From assembly GCF_031458135.1 (NCBI RefSeq), contig NZ_JAVDXW010000001.1, positions 3,162,001-3,226,000 of the forward strand: a stretch of 64,000 nucleotides of DNA. Reading direction: 5' to 3'. A program made the position numbers and the translations under genes. The notes beneath the pieces are model-generated. The model did no database searches. It was not told the origin of the DNA and saw nothing but the letters and a program-made list of their open reading frames with translations. Source of the stretch: Haloactinomyces albus. GTDB lineage: Bacteria; Actinomycetota; Actinomycetes; Mycobacteriales; Pseudonocardiaceae. Positions 17,113 to 26,412 of this stretch are shown piece by piece. Each line of letters starts with the position of its first letter. The stretch's first letter is position 1.

Positions 17113-18200
17113 TGAGCACCCCGACCACTTCTCCTTCGTCGACGCGGCCCGACTCCGAGGCCGTGTCCTCCTCGGCAGCGATCGCGCGTGGCGCCCTGCC
17201 CCGATGGGCACCATGGGCCACCCTGGCCGCGGGGATGCTCGTGGCAGGCCTGCTGTCGTCGATCACGGGTTTCGCTGTCGTCCTCTTCGCCATCGAGACC
17301 GTGTTGTTCTACACGATCGCGATCTATGCCTGGTCGCGCCTCGTCGAGGGCGCGCGCAAGGCCGCTGACCGGCGTTTTACGGCCATCGTCGCCTCCGCGT
17401 TCCTGCTCGCGCTGATGCCGCTGATCTCCGTGCTGATCACTGTGGTGTCCAAGGGTCTCGAGCGCTTCGACCTGCAGTTTTTCACCTACTCGATGCGTGG
17501 TGTCGTCGGTGCGGGTGGGGGTGCCTATCACGCCCTCATGGGCACGCTGATCGTCTGCGGATTGGCCGCGCTGATGTCGGTGCCGATCGGCCTGCTCACC
17601 GCGATCTACCTCGTCGAGTACGGCCGCGGCAAGCTGGCCAGAGCGATCACGTTCGTCGTCGACGTGATGACCGGTATCCCGTCGATCGTCGCCGGGTTGT
17701 TCGCCTACGCCCTGTTCGGGCTGTTGTTCGGCCCGGGCACCATTACCGGCTTTGCCGGTGCGGTCGCGCTGAGCGTGCTGATGACCCCGGTGGTCGTACG
17801 CTCCAGCGAAGAAGCGATCAAGCTCGTGCCGAGCGATCTCCGTGAGGCCGCGTACGCGCTGGGAACTCCCAAGTACCGCGTGATCCTGCGGATCGTCCTG
17901 CCGACCGCGGTGGCCGGAATCAGCACCGGCGTGACGCTGGCGGTCGCCAGGGTGATCGGGGAGACGGCGCCGCTGCTGATCGCGACGGGCACGACCGCGA
18001 GCACCAATCTCAACCCCTTCGAGGGGCAGATGGCCACGTTGTCGGTGTTCGCCTACTACGAGTACGCGACCCCGGGTGTCCCGCCGGACCCCTATCTGGA
18101 CAGGGCGTGGGCGGCGGCGTTGACCCTCATGGTCATCGTCATGCTGCTCAACCTCGTCGCCCGGTTGATCTCCCTGTTTTTCGCCCCGAAGAGCCGCTGA
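17112..18200 (+). CDS. pstA: Phosphate ABC transporter permease PstA
   Basis: The 362-residue permease has a Ser/Thr-rich cytoplasmic N-terminus, an N-terminal pair of membrane helices, and then the conserved PstA domain with [35 protein letters not shown] (EAA loop) and [16 protein letters not shown]. The N-terminus is somewhat longer than in enteric PstA. It pairs with PstC as the phosphate channel. ATG at 17112 shares one base with the pstC stop. pstB follows 29 bases downstream. Confidence 0.94.
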   Translation: MSTPTTSPSSTRPDSEAVSSSAAIARGALPRWAPWATLAAGMLVAGLLSSITGFAVVLFAIETVLFYTIAIYAWSRLVEGARKAADRRFTAIVASAFLLALMPLISVLITVVSKGLERFDLQFFTYSMRGVVGAGGGAYHALMGTLIVCGLAALMSVPIGLLTAIYLVEYGRGKLARAITFVVDVMTGIPSIVAGLFAYALFGLLFGPGTITGFAGAVALSVLMTPVVVRSSEEAIKLVPSDLREAAYALGTPKYRVILRIVLPTAVAGISTGVTLAVARVIGETAPLLIATGTTASTNLNPFEGQMATLSVFAYYEYATPGVPPDPYLDRAWAAALTLMVIVMLLNLVARLISLFFAPKSR

Positions 18201-18229
18201 AGCGGTACCGATCCGAAGAGGACGTAGAA

Positions 18230-19009
18230 GTGGCAAAGCGCATCGACGTCAAGGACCTGGACATTTACTACGGCTCTTTCCGAGCCGTGCAGAGCGTGTC
18301 GATGACCATCCAGCCGCGCGCGGTGACCGCACTGATCGGCCCCTCCGGCTGCGGGAAATCGACCTATCTGCGCGCGCTCAACCGGATGCACGAGCTCATG
18401 CCGGGTGCGCGGGTCGAGGGCAAGGTCGTCATGGACGATGAGGACCTCTACGACTCCGATATCGATCCGGTCGATGTCCGCAAGCAGGTCGGGATGGTCT
18501 TCCAGCGGCCGAACCCGTTCCCGACCATGTCGGTCTATGAGAACGTCGCCGCCGGTCTGCGGCTGAACAACAAGCGGATGAAGAAGTCCGCAGTGGACGA
18601 AGTGGTCGAGCGGTCGCTGCGTGGGGCGAATCTGTGGGAGGAACTGGGGGGCCGTCTCCACAAGCCCGGGTCCGGGTTGTCCGGAGGGCAGCAGCAGCGC
18701 CTGTGCATCGCGCGCGCCATCGCCGTCGAGCCCGCGGTACTGCTGATGGACGAGCCCTGTTCGGCACTCGATCCACTCTCGACTCACGCCATCGAGGACC
18801 TCATGGCCGAGCTGAAGAAGGACTACACGATCGTCATCGTCACCCACAACATGCAGCAGGCCGCCAGGGTCAGCAACTACACCGGCTTTTTCAACATCGC
18901 GGGCACGGGACAGCCCGGTGAGCTGGTGGAGTTCGACGAAACACAGACGATCTTCTCGACCCCGACGCACGCTGCCACCGAGGACTACATTTCCGGCCGT
19001 TTCGGGTGA
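18230..19009 (+). CDS. pstB: Phosphate ABC transporter ATPase PstB
   Basis: The 259-residue cytosolic ATPase energises phosphate import. It has Walker [10 protein letters not shown], the Q-loop [17 protein letters not shown], signature [14 protein letters not shown], Walker [14 protein letters not shown] and the switch histidine [11 protein letters not shown]. The spacing and PNPFP block are specific for PstB. GTG at 18230 has AGAGG upstream. It ends the pst operon; no phoU is adjacent. Confidence 0.96.
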   Translation: MAKRIDVKDLDIYYGSFRAVQSVSMTIQPRAVTALIGPSGCGKSTYLRALNRMHELMPGARVEGKVVMDDEDLYDSDIDPVDVRKQVGMVFQRPNPFPTMSVYENVAAGLRLNNKRMKKSAVDEVVERSLRGANLWEELGGRLHKPGSGLSGGQQQRLCIARAIAVEPAVLLMDEPCSALDPLSTHAIEDLMAELKKDYTIVIVTHNMQQAARVSNYTGFFNIAGTGQPGELVEFDETQTIFSTPTHAATEDYISGRFG

Positions 19010-19117
19010 GGAGTGCTTTCCCCTCTGGCCGCATCCGGTCGGCGGTTCCGAAGTGGATGGTGTGCGCGGTAGTTTCGCCGCACTGAGCGGGCATCCGACC
19101 GAGAGGCGGACTTCGAG

Positions 19118-22100
19118 GTGGTCGATACCGGGCCGTCACGGCCGAATCAGCAGCAACTTCGGTTGGCACTGGCCATGCGCGGTGGCGTGAGCATGGCGGT
19201 GTGGATCGGTGGTGCGGTCTCCGAGATCGAGCACGTGCGCAACGCCGCCGCGCGACGACGGGAAACCTCCGGCGAGGTGCACCCGTGGGGGGAACTGGCC
19301 CGGCTCGCCGGATACGACTCGGTCGAGGTGGACGTGCTCGCAGGCACCTCGGCGGGTGGCCTGAACGCGACCCTGCTGTCCGCTTCGCTCGTCTACGGAA
19401 TGCCGTTCGAGGGGATGCGGCGGACGTGGGTGCGGCTGGCGGATCTGGAGGCGATGGCCCGCCCGGTACCGAAGTTCTGGCACCGTCGACCGCAGTCGCT
19501 GCTGGAAGGCGATGCCTACTTCCGACCCGAACTCGCCCGCGCGATCACCGAGCACGTGCCCGCACCCGGCCGGGCGGAGGCACTGGGGAACCGAGTGGAT
19601 CTCCTGCTCACGGCGACACTGCTGGATCCGGTCGTCGAGCGGCACCTCGACGGCCGTGCCGAGCCGATCACGAAGGAGCGGCGTCGAGCCGCATTCCGGT
19701 TCCGGCACCGGGGCCGACCCGGACTGCCACTGTCCGATTTCGGCGCCGAGGAGGAATTTCCCGGCACGGCAGGACGCCTGGCTCAGGCGGCCCGTACGAC
19801 CTCGTCGTTTCCGCTGGCCTTCGAGCCCTCCGAGGTGTACTCGTCCGCCGCGGAACCCGCCGAGGACGTACCGAACATGTACGGATTGTTCTCGCGGACG
19901 GGCACGTCCTCCGGGCGCCGGTCGTTCCGGGTGATCGACGGCGGAGTGCTCGACAACATCCCGGTGACCTCGGCGATTCGCTCGATCGCCGATGCGCCTG
20001 CCGACCGGCCGACCGAGCGCTGGCTGCTGTACCTGAACCCCGAGCCCGCGCAGCCGGAAACCGGTGCGCAGCGGGGAACAGGTACCGGGAAATCCGGTGG
20101 GCGCCGGTTCGCGCTGCCCGTCACCACCACCGCATTGCAGGCCAAGCTCGGGCAGGAGTCCCTGCTGGCCGACATCGCGGCGTTGGACGAGCACAACAAT
20201 GCGGTGCGGCGAACGGAACTGCGCAGGAGGGCGTTGTTCGCCGAGCTCGCCGCGACAGCACCCGGTCGACGGCAGCGGGTGCTGGCCGAGCATGTCGAGT
20301 CCGTGCTGGGTGATCACGCGGTCGTTCGGGCGGAACTGGATGCCGCGGCCGTGCACCGGTTGCTCACCGACCCGGAGCCGACCGAGCACGGCCGCCTCCT
20401 GGAGCCGGTCGCCGAGGACCCGCTCGCGGAGTGGTCGAGCTCGGCGCGAACCGAGCTGCGCGAAGCACTGTCCGCACGGCTGAGCAGGTTGGCCTCCGAT
20501 GCTCCGGAGGCGATGTTCGACGGTGTCCGCGGCTTGCTGTCCGGCGTGCACGAATGCCTCGGCTGGGCGCAGGACCTGGAACACCGGGTGCCGGAGGAGC
20601 AGGCACGGGAGATCGGCCGGTGCAAGGCGACGCTGTACCGACTGCGCGTGTTCGGCGAGGTCCTCGCGGATCACGCCGATCGATACTGGATCACCGGGGC
20701 ACTGTGGGAGCCGATCACCCGGCTCGAGGAGCTCGACGGGTGGGTCGGTCGGATGGCGCGGCGGCAGCGCCGGCTACAGCACCACCTGCCGTCGCCGATC
20801 CGGCCACTGCTGGGGGCGGTTCTGCAGGCGGCCGAGGCGGACGAGGAGCTGCTGGGGGAGCATTTCCAACGATGCCTGGGCGAGTTCGCCGCGGAAATTT
20901 CATCCATAGTGGAATCGTCGGGTGCGGATGCGAGTGCCGAACCCGAGACCCCGGAGAACACCGAGGGACCCGGGGACACCGGCGAGAAGACCCGCACTTC
21001 CCCGGACACCGGCCCGGTGGATGCGGTGGCCGAGGCGAGGGCGGTGCTGCACCGGGTGCTCGCGCGCATGGCGGCCGCCGTCGGCGACCGTGCCGGATCC
21101 CGCGAACCGCAGCAGCTCGCCTACTCGATGTTGGAAGGTGCGGCCCCCGAGCAGCAAGCCGCCGTTCTGCACCGGTTGGTCGTGCTCACGGCGCCGCTCG
21201 ATGCCGGAGGTGCCGCCGGAACGCATATCCGCTTCCTGCGTGTCGCCGGGGACACGCACACGCCGCTTCCGTTCGACTCGCTACGGCGGGGCGGTGCGAG
21301 CCGGGACGGCCGGATCCGCGTCGCCGACAAGGTCCGGGGTTCCGCACTGGGGAATTTCGCGGCGTTCCTGTCCGCGAAGTGGCGCGCGAACGACTGGATG
21401 TGGGGCCGGCTCGACTCGGCCGCGAATCTCGTCCCGCTGCTGACCGACCCTGTTCGCCTGCGGCAGTACAACGCGGACCTCGGTGCGGAAGGACTCGGTG
21501 ATGCCCTCCAGGCCGTTGTCTGCCGCCCGACACGGGCCGAACTCGGAGAGCTCGACGAGGCGGGCACCCGGCAATGGCGTGCGTTTCTCGCCGAGAAGTG
21601 GGCAGCGCGTGCCGGGGATGTGCGGGCCGAACTGGATGCCCTGTTCGCGCGGCCCGACAGCGATCACCCGCTGACCGAGACCCGTACGGTCCTCACCGAG
21701 CGTCTGCAGTGGGCCATCGCCGCCGAGGAGGTTCCGTTCGTCTCCTCGGTGGCCTCCGGTGCCGATCCCGATGCGGCCGATGTGGCCCAGGCAACCGAAC
21801 CGGCTCGGCTCGTCGAACAGGTGCGGCACTACGACGTCGGGCGCGGACGCGCCACCGATCTCGACGAGCAGCGGAAGGCGTCGATGGCCACGCGGTTCGT
21901 CCTGATCGCCTACCGCGCTCTCCTGCCGAACCGCAGCGGCGTGCCGACGGTACTGGCGCGATGCGGCACCATGCTGCTCAAACCGCTGTTGCTGACCCTG
22001 GCGTTCGTGGCCGCCGCTCCCACGCGCGCCGCCCTGGTCGCCTTCCTCGCTGCGGCGGGCAGCACGTTCACGGGACTGGGCATCGGGGCGAAGTCGAGTG

Positions 22101-22825
22101 CCCACTCCGCCTCCGACCTGCTGCCGGACGGCGGTGGCGCCGACCGAATGACGTGGACGATGACCTGGAAGGACGGCTCCGCCCCGGATCTTGCGGACAC
22201 CGTGATCAACCTGTTCGGCACGGAGATGTCCCAAGTCCTCGAATCGGCTCAGCGGCTCCGAACCGAGCAACAACGCTCTCCGCAGTGGCTGACCTTCTTC
22301 GACTTCTCGGGGGTCTCGTTCGGCCCCGGCGTGTATGTCGCTCTCGCCCTGGCAGTGGTCACCGCCGGGTGGCTCGGTTGGCAGGTCGCGGGCCGGGTGA
22401 GCCATGGCCATGGGTTCGCGAGAGGGGTCCCGGCACTGTTCGTCGGCGGTGCTCTGCTCGCGGGCGGCTACTGGCTGTTGACGACCGGGTTGCGGCTGGG
22501 GCCGCTGGGGCTGGCTGTGTTCGCGGTCCTGGTGGCGTGGCTTGCGACGTTCGCCTATCGCAGCAGCGGCCGGCTCCTTGCGACCGTGCTGACGGCGGTG
22601 GTGTTCGGTTCGGCGATGTGGGGTGCTGCGTGGCTGGGATGGTCCGTCGGTGGCTGGATCGCGGTGGCCACGGTCGTCGCTGCGTACGCGCACATGCTGC
22701 TGCTCGGCACGGTCGATGTGCTCCCTCCGCGCCCGCGGCCCGAACGTGCGCATGCGGCGGGTTCGACCCGCTTGCGGGAAGGCCGAACGGCGGGAGATGA
22801 TCTCCCGCCGTATCCGGCGGAGTAG
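19118..22825 (+). CDS. Large patatin-like protein with C-terminal membrane region
   Basis: The 1235-residue protein has an N-terminal patatin lipase domain. The nucleophile elbow GTSAG places Ser78, an oxyanion-type MRGGVSMAVWIGG lies at 20-32, and the dyad aspartate is Asp274 in VIDGGVLDN. A long, mostly helical region follows, matching in my memory the DUF3376 group of actinobacterial patatins. The last 280 residues contain five or so membrane segments. It should be an esterase or phospholipase tethered to the membrane by its C-terminus. GTG at 19118 is 12 bases after GAGAGG. It follows pstB by 108 bases in the same direction; a link to phosphate or lipid turnover is only inference. Confidence 0.8.
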   Translation: MVDTGPSRPNQQQLRLALAMRGGVSMAVWIGGAVSEIEHVRNAAARRRETSGEVHPWGELARLAGYDSVEVDVLAGTSAGGLNATLLSASLVYGMPFEGMRRTWVRLADLEAMARPVPKFWHRRPQSLLEGDAYFRPELARAITEHVPAPGRAEALGNRVDLLLTATLLDPVVERHLDGRAEPITKERRRAAFRFRHRGRPGLPLSDFGAEEEFPGTAGRLAQAARTTSSFPLAFEPSEVYSSAAEPAEDVPNMYGLFSRTGTSSGRRSFRVIDGGVLDNIPVTSAIRSIADAPADRPTERWLLYLNPEPAQPETGAQRGTGTGKSGGRRFALPVTTTALQAKLGQESLLADIAALDEHNNAVRRTELRRRALFAELAATAPGRRQRVLAEHVESVLGDHAVVRAELDAAAVHRLLTDPEPTEHGRLLEPVAEDPLAEWSSSARTELREALSARLSRLASDAPEAMFDGVRGLLSGVHECLGWAQDLEHRVPEEQAREIGRCKATLYRLRVFGEVLADHADRYWITGALWEPITRLEELDGWVGRMARRQRRLQHHLPSPIRPLLGAVLQAAEADEELLGEHFQRCLGEFAAEISSIVESSGADASAEPETPENTEGPGDTGEKTRTSPDTGPVDAVAEARAVLHRVLARMAAAVGDRAGSREPQQLAYSMLEGAAPEQQAAVLHRLVVLTAPLDAGGAAGTHIRFLRVAGDTHTPLPFDSLRRGGASRDGRIRVADKVRGSALGNFAAFLSAKWRANDWMWGRLDSAANLVPLLTDPVRLRQYNADLGAEGLGDALQAVVCRPTRAELGELDEAGTRQWRAFLAEKWAARAGDVRAELDALFARPDSDHPLTETRTVLTERLQWAIAAEEVPFVSSVASGADPDAADVAQATEPARLVEQVRHYDVGRGRATDLDEQRKASMATRFVLIAYRALLPNRSGVPTVLARCGTMLLKPLLLTLAFVAAAPTRAALVAFLAAAGSTFTGLGIGAKSSAHSASDLLPDGGGADRMTWTMTWKDGSAPDLADTVINLFGTEMSQVLESAQRLRTEQQRSPQWLTFFDFSGVSFGPGVYVALALAVVTAGWLGWQVAGRVSHGHGFARGVPALFVGGALLAGGYWLLTTGLRLGPLGLAVFAVLVAWLATFAYRSSGRLLATVLTAVVFGSAMWGAAWLGWSVGGWIAVATVVAAYAHMLLLGTVDVLPPRPRPERAHAAGSTRLREGRTAGDDLPPYPAE

Positions 22826-23005
22826 CCTGGGAGGAACAGGAGAGTGGCAGGTTTCGTGCCTGACCACAGCGAGCAGCCCCAGGGCGGAAGCGGCACGTGT
22901 GGAAGCGACACAGGACGCGACCATCCCGGGCGAGGAACACAGTCGAGTAACGCAGTGCAGCGAGCCGCCCGGACCAGGGCAGCCAGTGTCATGGAGGTGT
23001 CAGCG

Positions 23006-23527
23006 GTGTCCAGCCCGTTTTCCGGCTCCGCCCGGCCGGGGCCGGGCGCCCCGAGCCTGCCCACCCCACCGACCGGTTGGCCGATCGGTTCGTACGGCAC
23101 CTATGCGGAGGCGCAGCGCGCCGTCGATCATCTCGCCGACAACGAGTTCCCCGTGCAGGAGGTCACGATCGTCGGCGTGGACCTCATGCTCGTGGAGCGT
23201 GTCACCGGCAGGCTGAGCTGGGCACGTGTCCTGGGCGGGGGTGCGGCCTCGGGTGCCTGGTTCGGTTTGTTCGTCGGCCTCATCATGGGCCTGTTCTCCG
23301 CACAGGGCATGTGGTTCGGCCCGGTGCTGGTCGGCCTGGGTGCCGGTGTGATCTTCGGCATGATCTTCGCCGCCGTCGGCTACGCCTCCACCCGAGGACG
23401 CCGTGACTTCTCGTCGGCCAGCCAGCTCGTCGCGGGCCGCTATGACGTACTGGCCCAACCCGGCCACGCCGAGCAGGGCCGCGACCTGCTCGCCCGCCTG
23501 GCCATGCGCCCACCGCCCTCCCAGTAA
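23006..23527 (+). CDS. General stress protein-like membrane protein (Rv1234-like)
   Basis: The 173-residue protein begins with a Pro-rich leader, then GWPIGSYGTYAEAQRAVDHL, VQEVTIVGVDLMLVERVTGRL and two glycine-rich hydrophobic segments (GGGAASGAWFGLFVGLIMGL and VLVGLGAGVIFGMIFAAVGY). This follows the general-stress-protein 17M/Rv1234 layout: a soluble YtxH/ferredoxin-like head and a glycine-zipper membrane hairpin. GTG at 23006 is chosen because a perfect GGAGGT lies 7 bases upstream; upstream in-frame sequence is unconserved. It is close to mgtE-type genes in mycobacteria too. Function unknown. Confidence 0.82.
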   Translation: MSSPFSGSARPGPGAPSLPTPPTGWPIGSYGTYAEAQRAVDHLADNEFPVQEVTIVGVDLMLVERVTGRLSWARVLGGGAASGAWFGLFVGLIMGLFSAQGMWFGPVLVGLGAGVIFGMIFAAVGYASTRGRRDFSSASQLVAGRYDVLAQPGHAEQGRDLLARLAMRPPPSQ

Positions 23528-23549
23528 CCGGTACTACGTGCGGTTGTGC

Positions 23550-23577
23550 TTGTGCAGTTTCGCGCGAAACTGCACAA
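23550..23577. terminator. 28-bp perfect palindrome after Rv1234-like gene
   Basis: TTGTGCAGTTTCGC is followed directly by its reverse complement, giving a 14-bp stem with no spare loop bases. Beyond one mismatch the pairing continues for four more bases on each side. It lies 22 bases after the stop. The TTTCGCG core is shared with the repeat at 512-563. Confidence 0.7.
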
Positions 23578-23893
23578 ACACACGGAACGCCATGGCCGTG
23601 CGCCCGCTGTTGCTTCAGCAGTGCCGAGCGGGTACGGAGGCCGTGCTTACTCGGGACCATGGCCGGTGGGTATCCGACTCGACCCGGCGATCTCCCGGAG
23701 ATGGTGCTGCACGTGGTGGATGGCTTTTTCCGCTGTCAACGCCTGTCCTTCGAGATGTTCTTGCCCGTGGCGCTCGCGGCTCAAGTGCCACGGGCAGCAT
23801 GCAGCAGTCCACAGCCCGCCGAGAACCGCCCCGAGAGCGGGTAGGCCGGAGACCACGGCCCTGCGTGGCTCGGGTGTTGTTCGGATGTGCGTA

Positions 23894-23923
23894 TTGACAC
23901 TCGGCGCGACGGCGACGTAGCTA
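23894..23923 (+). promoter_or_regulatory. Sigma-70-type promoter of the EspG gene
   Basis: A perfect TTGACA (23894-23899) and TAGCTA (23918-23923) are separated by 18 bases, a strong housekeeping-type promoter for this GC content. It lies about 46 bases before the espG-like ATG. The rest of the gap 23578-23893 shows no supported gene. Confidence 0.65.
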
Positions 23924-23969
23924 AGCTCGTCCGGAATCCGATCATGGACAGCGGTGGGAGTAGGCGCGA

Positions 23970-24815
23970 ATGACTGGGGTGCGGTGCACGTTCTGGGAGT
24001 TGGGGGCCATCGTGCGGCATGCGCGCAAGCGACACGCTGCCGGTCTCGTGCGCGGTGCGCAGGGGCGAGGGAGATTCGCCCTGCCGTCGTTTCTGACCTC
24101 GCGGGACAGCGGTCTGGAACAGCCCGCGGATCCGGTGGCGGTGCTGGCCGAGGCGGAGGCGAGCGCGCGGCACAAGGGCTGGATCGGTGATGACGAGCAG
24201 CTGAACGATCAGTGGGAGGAGATCGTCACCTCGCTGGTGCACGGCTCCTCCTGCGGGTTTCTGCAGATCGGTGATCCGGAGGCCGACGAGGTGCGGGTGC
24301 TGGTGGCCCAGCACGGTCTGGCCCACCGAGTGGTCCTGGAGCGCGAGGACGTGACCGTCGACGAGCTGCGCCCGGAGGCGGCGTGGCAGTCGCTGGCTGC
24401 GTGCCTGCCGGAGAGAGCACCTGCCGAGGGGCGTGCGGTTTCGGTGTCCACCGAGGTGCTGGCCGTGGCCGGCGCCGAGGGCGAAAAGCACCGGGGTGAC
24501 CAGGGCGAGTGGATGAGCTACGAACTGCGCAGGCAGGACGTGCCTGCGGCGGACGCGCAGGCGGTCGGGGCACTGACGAACATGGCCGACCGGACCACCG
24601 CCCAGATCGCCGTGGCCGTCCGCGATGAGAACAACTCGCTGCACATCGGACCGTTCGCGATCAACGTGCACCACGCGCCATCGGGGTGGGTGGCGATGTT
24701 CCGGCAGCCCCCGAACGGGGAGACGACGACGGTGACCCCGGCGGACACCGCGCTGATCGCCACGACCACCCAGCGGTACGTGGACCGGTTGCACGAGCGG
24801 GTCGCCCGGAATTGA
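23970..24815 (+). CDS. ESX secretion-associated protein, EspG family
   Basis: The 281-residue protein resembles the actinobacterial EspG family, cytosolic chaperones that bind PE/PPE-type substrates of type VII secretion. Recognisable parts are the N-terminal FWELGAIVRHA, the central AEASARHKGWIGDDEQLNDQ and the C-terminal alternating strands ending before TALIATTTQRYVDRL. The match is from general pattern, not exact motifs. ATG at 23970 has GGTGGGAG upstream, and a strong promoter precedes it. The Esx-like, DUF3558 and PPE-like genes 2 kb downstream support the role. No EccC, EccD or mycosin gene lies in the window, so it must serve a system encoded elsewhere. Confidence 0.7.
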   Translation: MTGVRCTFWELGAIVRHARKRHAAGLVRGAQGRGRFALPSFLTSRDSGLEQPADPVAVLAEAEASARHKGWIGDDEQLNDQWEEIVTSLVHGSSCGFLQIGDPEADEVRVLVAQHGLAHRVVLEREDVTVDELRPEAAWQSLAACLPERAPAEGRAVSVSTEVLAVAGAEGEKHRGDQGEWMSYELRRQDVPAADAQAVGALTNMADRTTAQIAVAVRDENNSLHIGPFAINVHHAPSGWVAMFRQPPNGETTTVTPADTALIATTTQRYVDRLHERVARN

Positions 24816-25047
24816 TCGGGCGGTCAGGTGGGGGAGGAAAGACGTACCCGGCCGGTGCGGACCTGGTCGAACACCATCCGCACACCGACCGGTTGTCGGT
24901 GTCGGTGAGGTCGCCGGGCGAGGTCAGCACGCCGCACAGGGCGGCGATCCGGCCGCGCCGGTCCGGCACGGCCGGCAGGGCGATGACATGGTTCTGGTAA
25001 CCGAAGGCGGCCCAGTAGCCGGTCGGTGGTTGTGCGGTGTTGCTCAT
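24661..25047 (-). CDS. Small Cys-rich zinc-finger-like protein, overlapping espG end
   Basis: From ATG 25047 the first 65 residues read as a compact domain: HVIALP near the N-terminus, then AALCG, then SVCGWC. The H...ALCG...CxxC pattern matches the neighbouring gene at 25174-25419 and a small metal-binding family often found next to Scr1-type regulators. Beyond that the frame becomes low-complexity and runs 155 bases antisense into the espG-like gene, so the true end may have been lost by a frameshift. The ribosome site is weak. I regard the domain as real and the full extent as doubtful. Confidence 0.42.
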   Translation of the reverse strand: MSNTAQPPTGYWAAFGYQNHVIALPAVPDRRGRIAALCGVLTSPGDLTDTDNRSVCGWCSTRSAPAGYVFPPPPDRPINSGRPARATGPRTAGWSWRSARCPPGSPSSSPRSGAAGTSPPTPMARGAR

Positions 25048-25173
25048 TCGGTGAGGTGACTTTCCGCTGGCAGGGATGGATCCGGTGGCCGGGCGGGGAG
25101 AGGCGCGCTGCCCGGCCACCGGGCGGTCCCGCGCGGGTCGGGGTCACCGCGCGAAACCGGGTCTTGGGGGCTG

Positions 25174-25419
25174 CTAAGACTGCTGCTGTTGGGCTTGCTG
25201 CTGTTGTTCTTTCAGCAGGCGCCAGCAGTCCATACAGGTCTGCTTCATGATCCAGTCGATTTCCTCGGCCACCCGCTGCAGCTCATCGGTGTCGACCTCG
25301 GCTCCGCACATCGCCTCGACCGTCTCGCCCGGCTCGGCCTGACGCGCCCGCACTCCGAAGGCATGCCGACCACTCGACACCGGCTGCCAAAGCCCCACCC
25401 GCGTCCCATCACTACGCAT
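25174..25419 (-). CDS. Small Cys-rich zinc-finger-like protein
   Basis: The 81-residue protein has RHAFGVRAR, EAMCGAEV and later TCMDCWRLL, giving an H, C, CxxC set suited to binding one zinc. It ends in a glutamine-rich tail (QQQQAQQQQ). ATG at 25419 is preferred over GTG at 25422 because AGGAGG lies five bases upstream. It is divergent from the XRE gene across an AT-rich operator-like segment. Such proteins accompany XRE/DUF397 pairs in Pseudonocardiales; their role is not known to me. Confidence 0.68.
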   Translation of the reverse strand: MRSDGTRVGLWQPVSSGRHAFGVRARQAEPGETVEAMCGAEVDTDELQRVAEEIDWIMKQTCMDCWRLLKEQQQQAQQQQS

Positions 25420-25446
25420 CACTACCTCCTCGGTTGGTTCCTACAT

Positions 25447-25470
25447 CACAAAATATTTCTAGATATTGTG
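25447..25470. promoter_or_regulatory. AT-rich imperfect palindrome between divergent genes
   Basis: A 24-base AT-rich segment starts with CACAAAATAT and ends with ATATTGTG, around TCTAG. The arms pair with a two-base bulge. It stands out from the roughly 70% GC background and lies between the zinc-finger-like gene and the XRE regulator, so it is a candidate operator for the latter. Confidence 0.5.
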
Positions 25471-25560
25471 AGGATCCACAAGACGCCCGATCGGGTGGTT
25501 GCCTTGGCCGGAGGTGGCCAGGAGGGGAAGATCAACGAGTCCTGCCGAGGAGGCCCACAC

Positions 25561-26412
25561 ATGGCAATGAGTCCGACCGTGCGTAGCCGTCGCTTGGGTG
25601 CCCAACTGCGCGACCTGCGGACGAACGCCAATATCCGAGGTGTTGAACTCGCCAAGGCTGCGGGCGTTTCGCAGTCGCATCTGTCGCAGTGCGAAAACGG
25701 CCGTGCGGTCCTCACCGCGAAGCAGCTTGATGCGGCGTTGACCCACCTCGATGTTGTCGCCGACCAAGCAGAGCACATGCAAGAGCTGCGTCGTGACGCC
25801 GCGAAGAAAGGCTGGTGGCACGACTTCGTCGATGTGCTTCCAGAGCAGGTCGAAGTGCTGATAGGCCTTGAAACGGAGGCCAGTTGGCTACGCACCTATG
25901 AAGGCGGCGTCGTTCCGGGATTGCTCCAGACCAGGAACTACGCGGAAGCTGTGATCAGCGCTGCGACACCGTATGTGCGTCCTGAGGACATCGAGCGGCG
26001 GGTGGATCTTCGGATGCGGCGTCAGGAGCGTCTGGCCGAGCCCGACTGTCAGCTCACAGCTGTCATTGGGGAGGAGGCCATCCGATACCAGGTAGGCGGT
26101 GCCGCAGTGCTACGCGAGCAGCTACATCACCTGATCAACACGGTGGCCAGATACAACGTCACGGTGCAGGTCGTGCCGTTCACCACAGGAGCGCACCCGG
26201 GACGCGGTGAGAACTACATGATCTTGAGTTTCCCCGAGCCCACCGATCCGGAGGCCGTGTACTTGGAGACATTGACGTCCTGGGCCTTCCGGGAGAAGCC
26301 TCACGAGATACGTGCGTACACCTATACGTTCAATGCCATCACGGCCTTGGCATTATCTCCCAAGGAGAGCATGGAGTTAATCAAAACAGCTGCCGAGGAG
26401 CTAGCAGGATGA
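25561..26412 (+). CDS. XRE-family regulator, Scr1/WhiJ type (DUF5753)
   Basis: The 283-residue protein has an N-terminal helix-turn-helix of the Cro/C1 type (residues about 15-70, LRTNANIRGVELAKAAGVSQ then SHLSQCENGRAVL). The C-terminal DUF5753 domain holds the family blocks WLRTYEGGVVPGLLQT and YARAVI-like YAEAVISA, then VQVVPFTTGAHPG. Such proteins act with DUF397 partners as developmental or toxin-antitoxin-like regulators (WhiJ, Scr1/Scr2 in Streptomyces). ATG at 25561 has GAGGAGG seven bases upstream. It overlaps the DUF397 gene by ATGA. Local GC is lower than in neighbours, hinting at horizontal acquisition. Confidence 0.9.
   Translation: MAMSPTVRSRRLGAQLRDLRTNANIRGVELAKAAGVSQSHLSQCENGRAVLTAKQLDAALTHLDVVADQAEHMQELRRDAAKKGWWHDFVDVLPEQVEVLIGLETEASWLRTYEGGVVPGLLQTRNYAEAVISAATPYVRPEDIERRVDLRMRRQERLAEPDCQLTAVIGEEAIRYQVGGAAVLREQLHHLINTVARYNVTVQVVPFTTGAHPGRGENYMILSFPEPTDPEAVYLETLTSWAFREKPHEIRAYTYTFNAITALALSPKESMELIKTAAEELAG

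Noticed and set aside
23578-23893. Short plus-strand frames before the EspG-like gene
   Set aside because: They lack ribosome sites and family patterns, and a strong promoter begins right after them.
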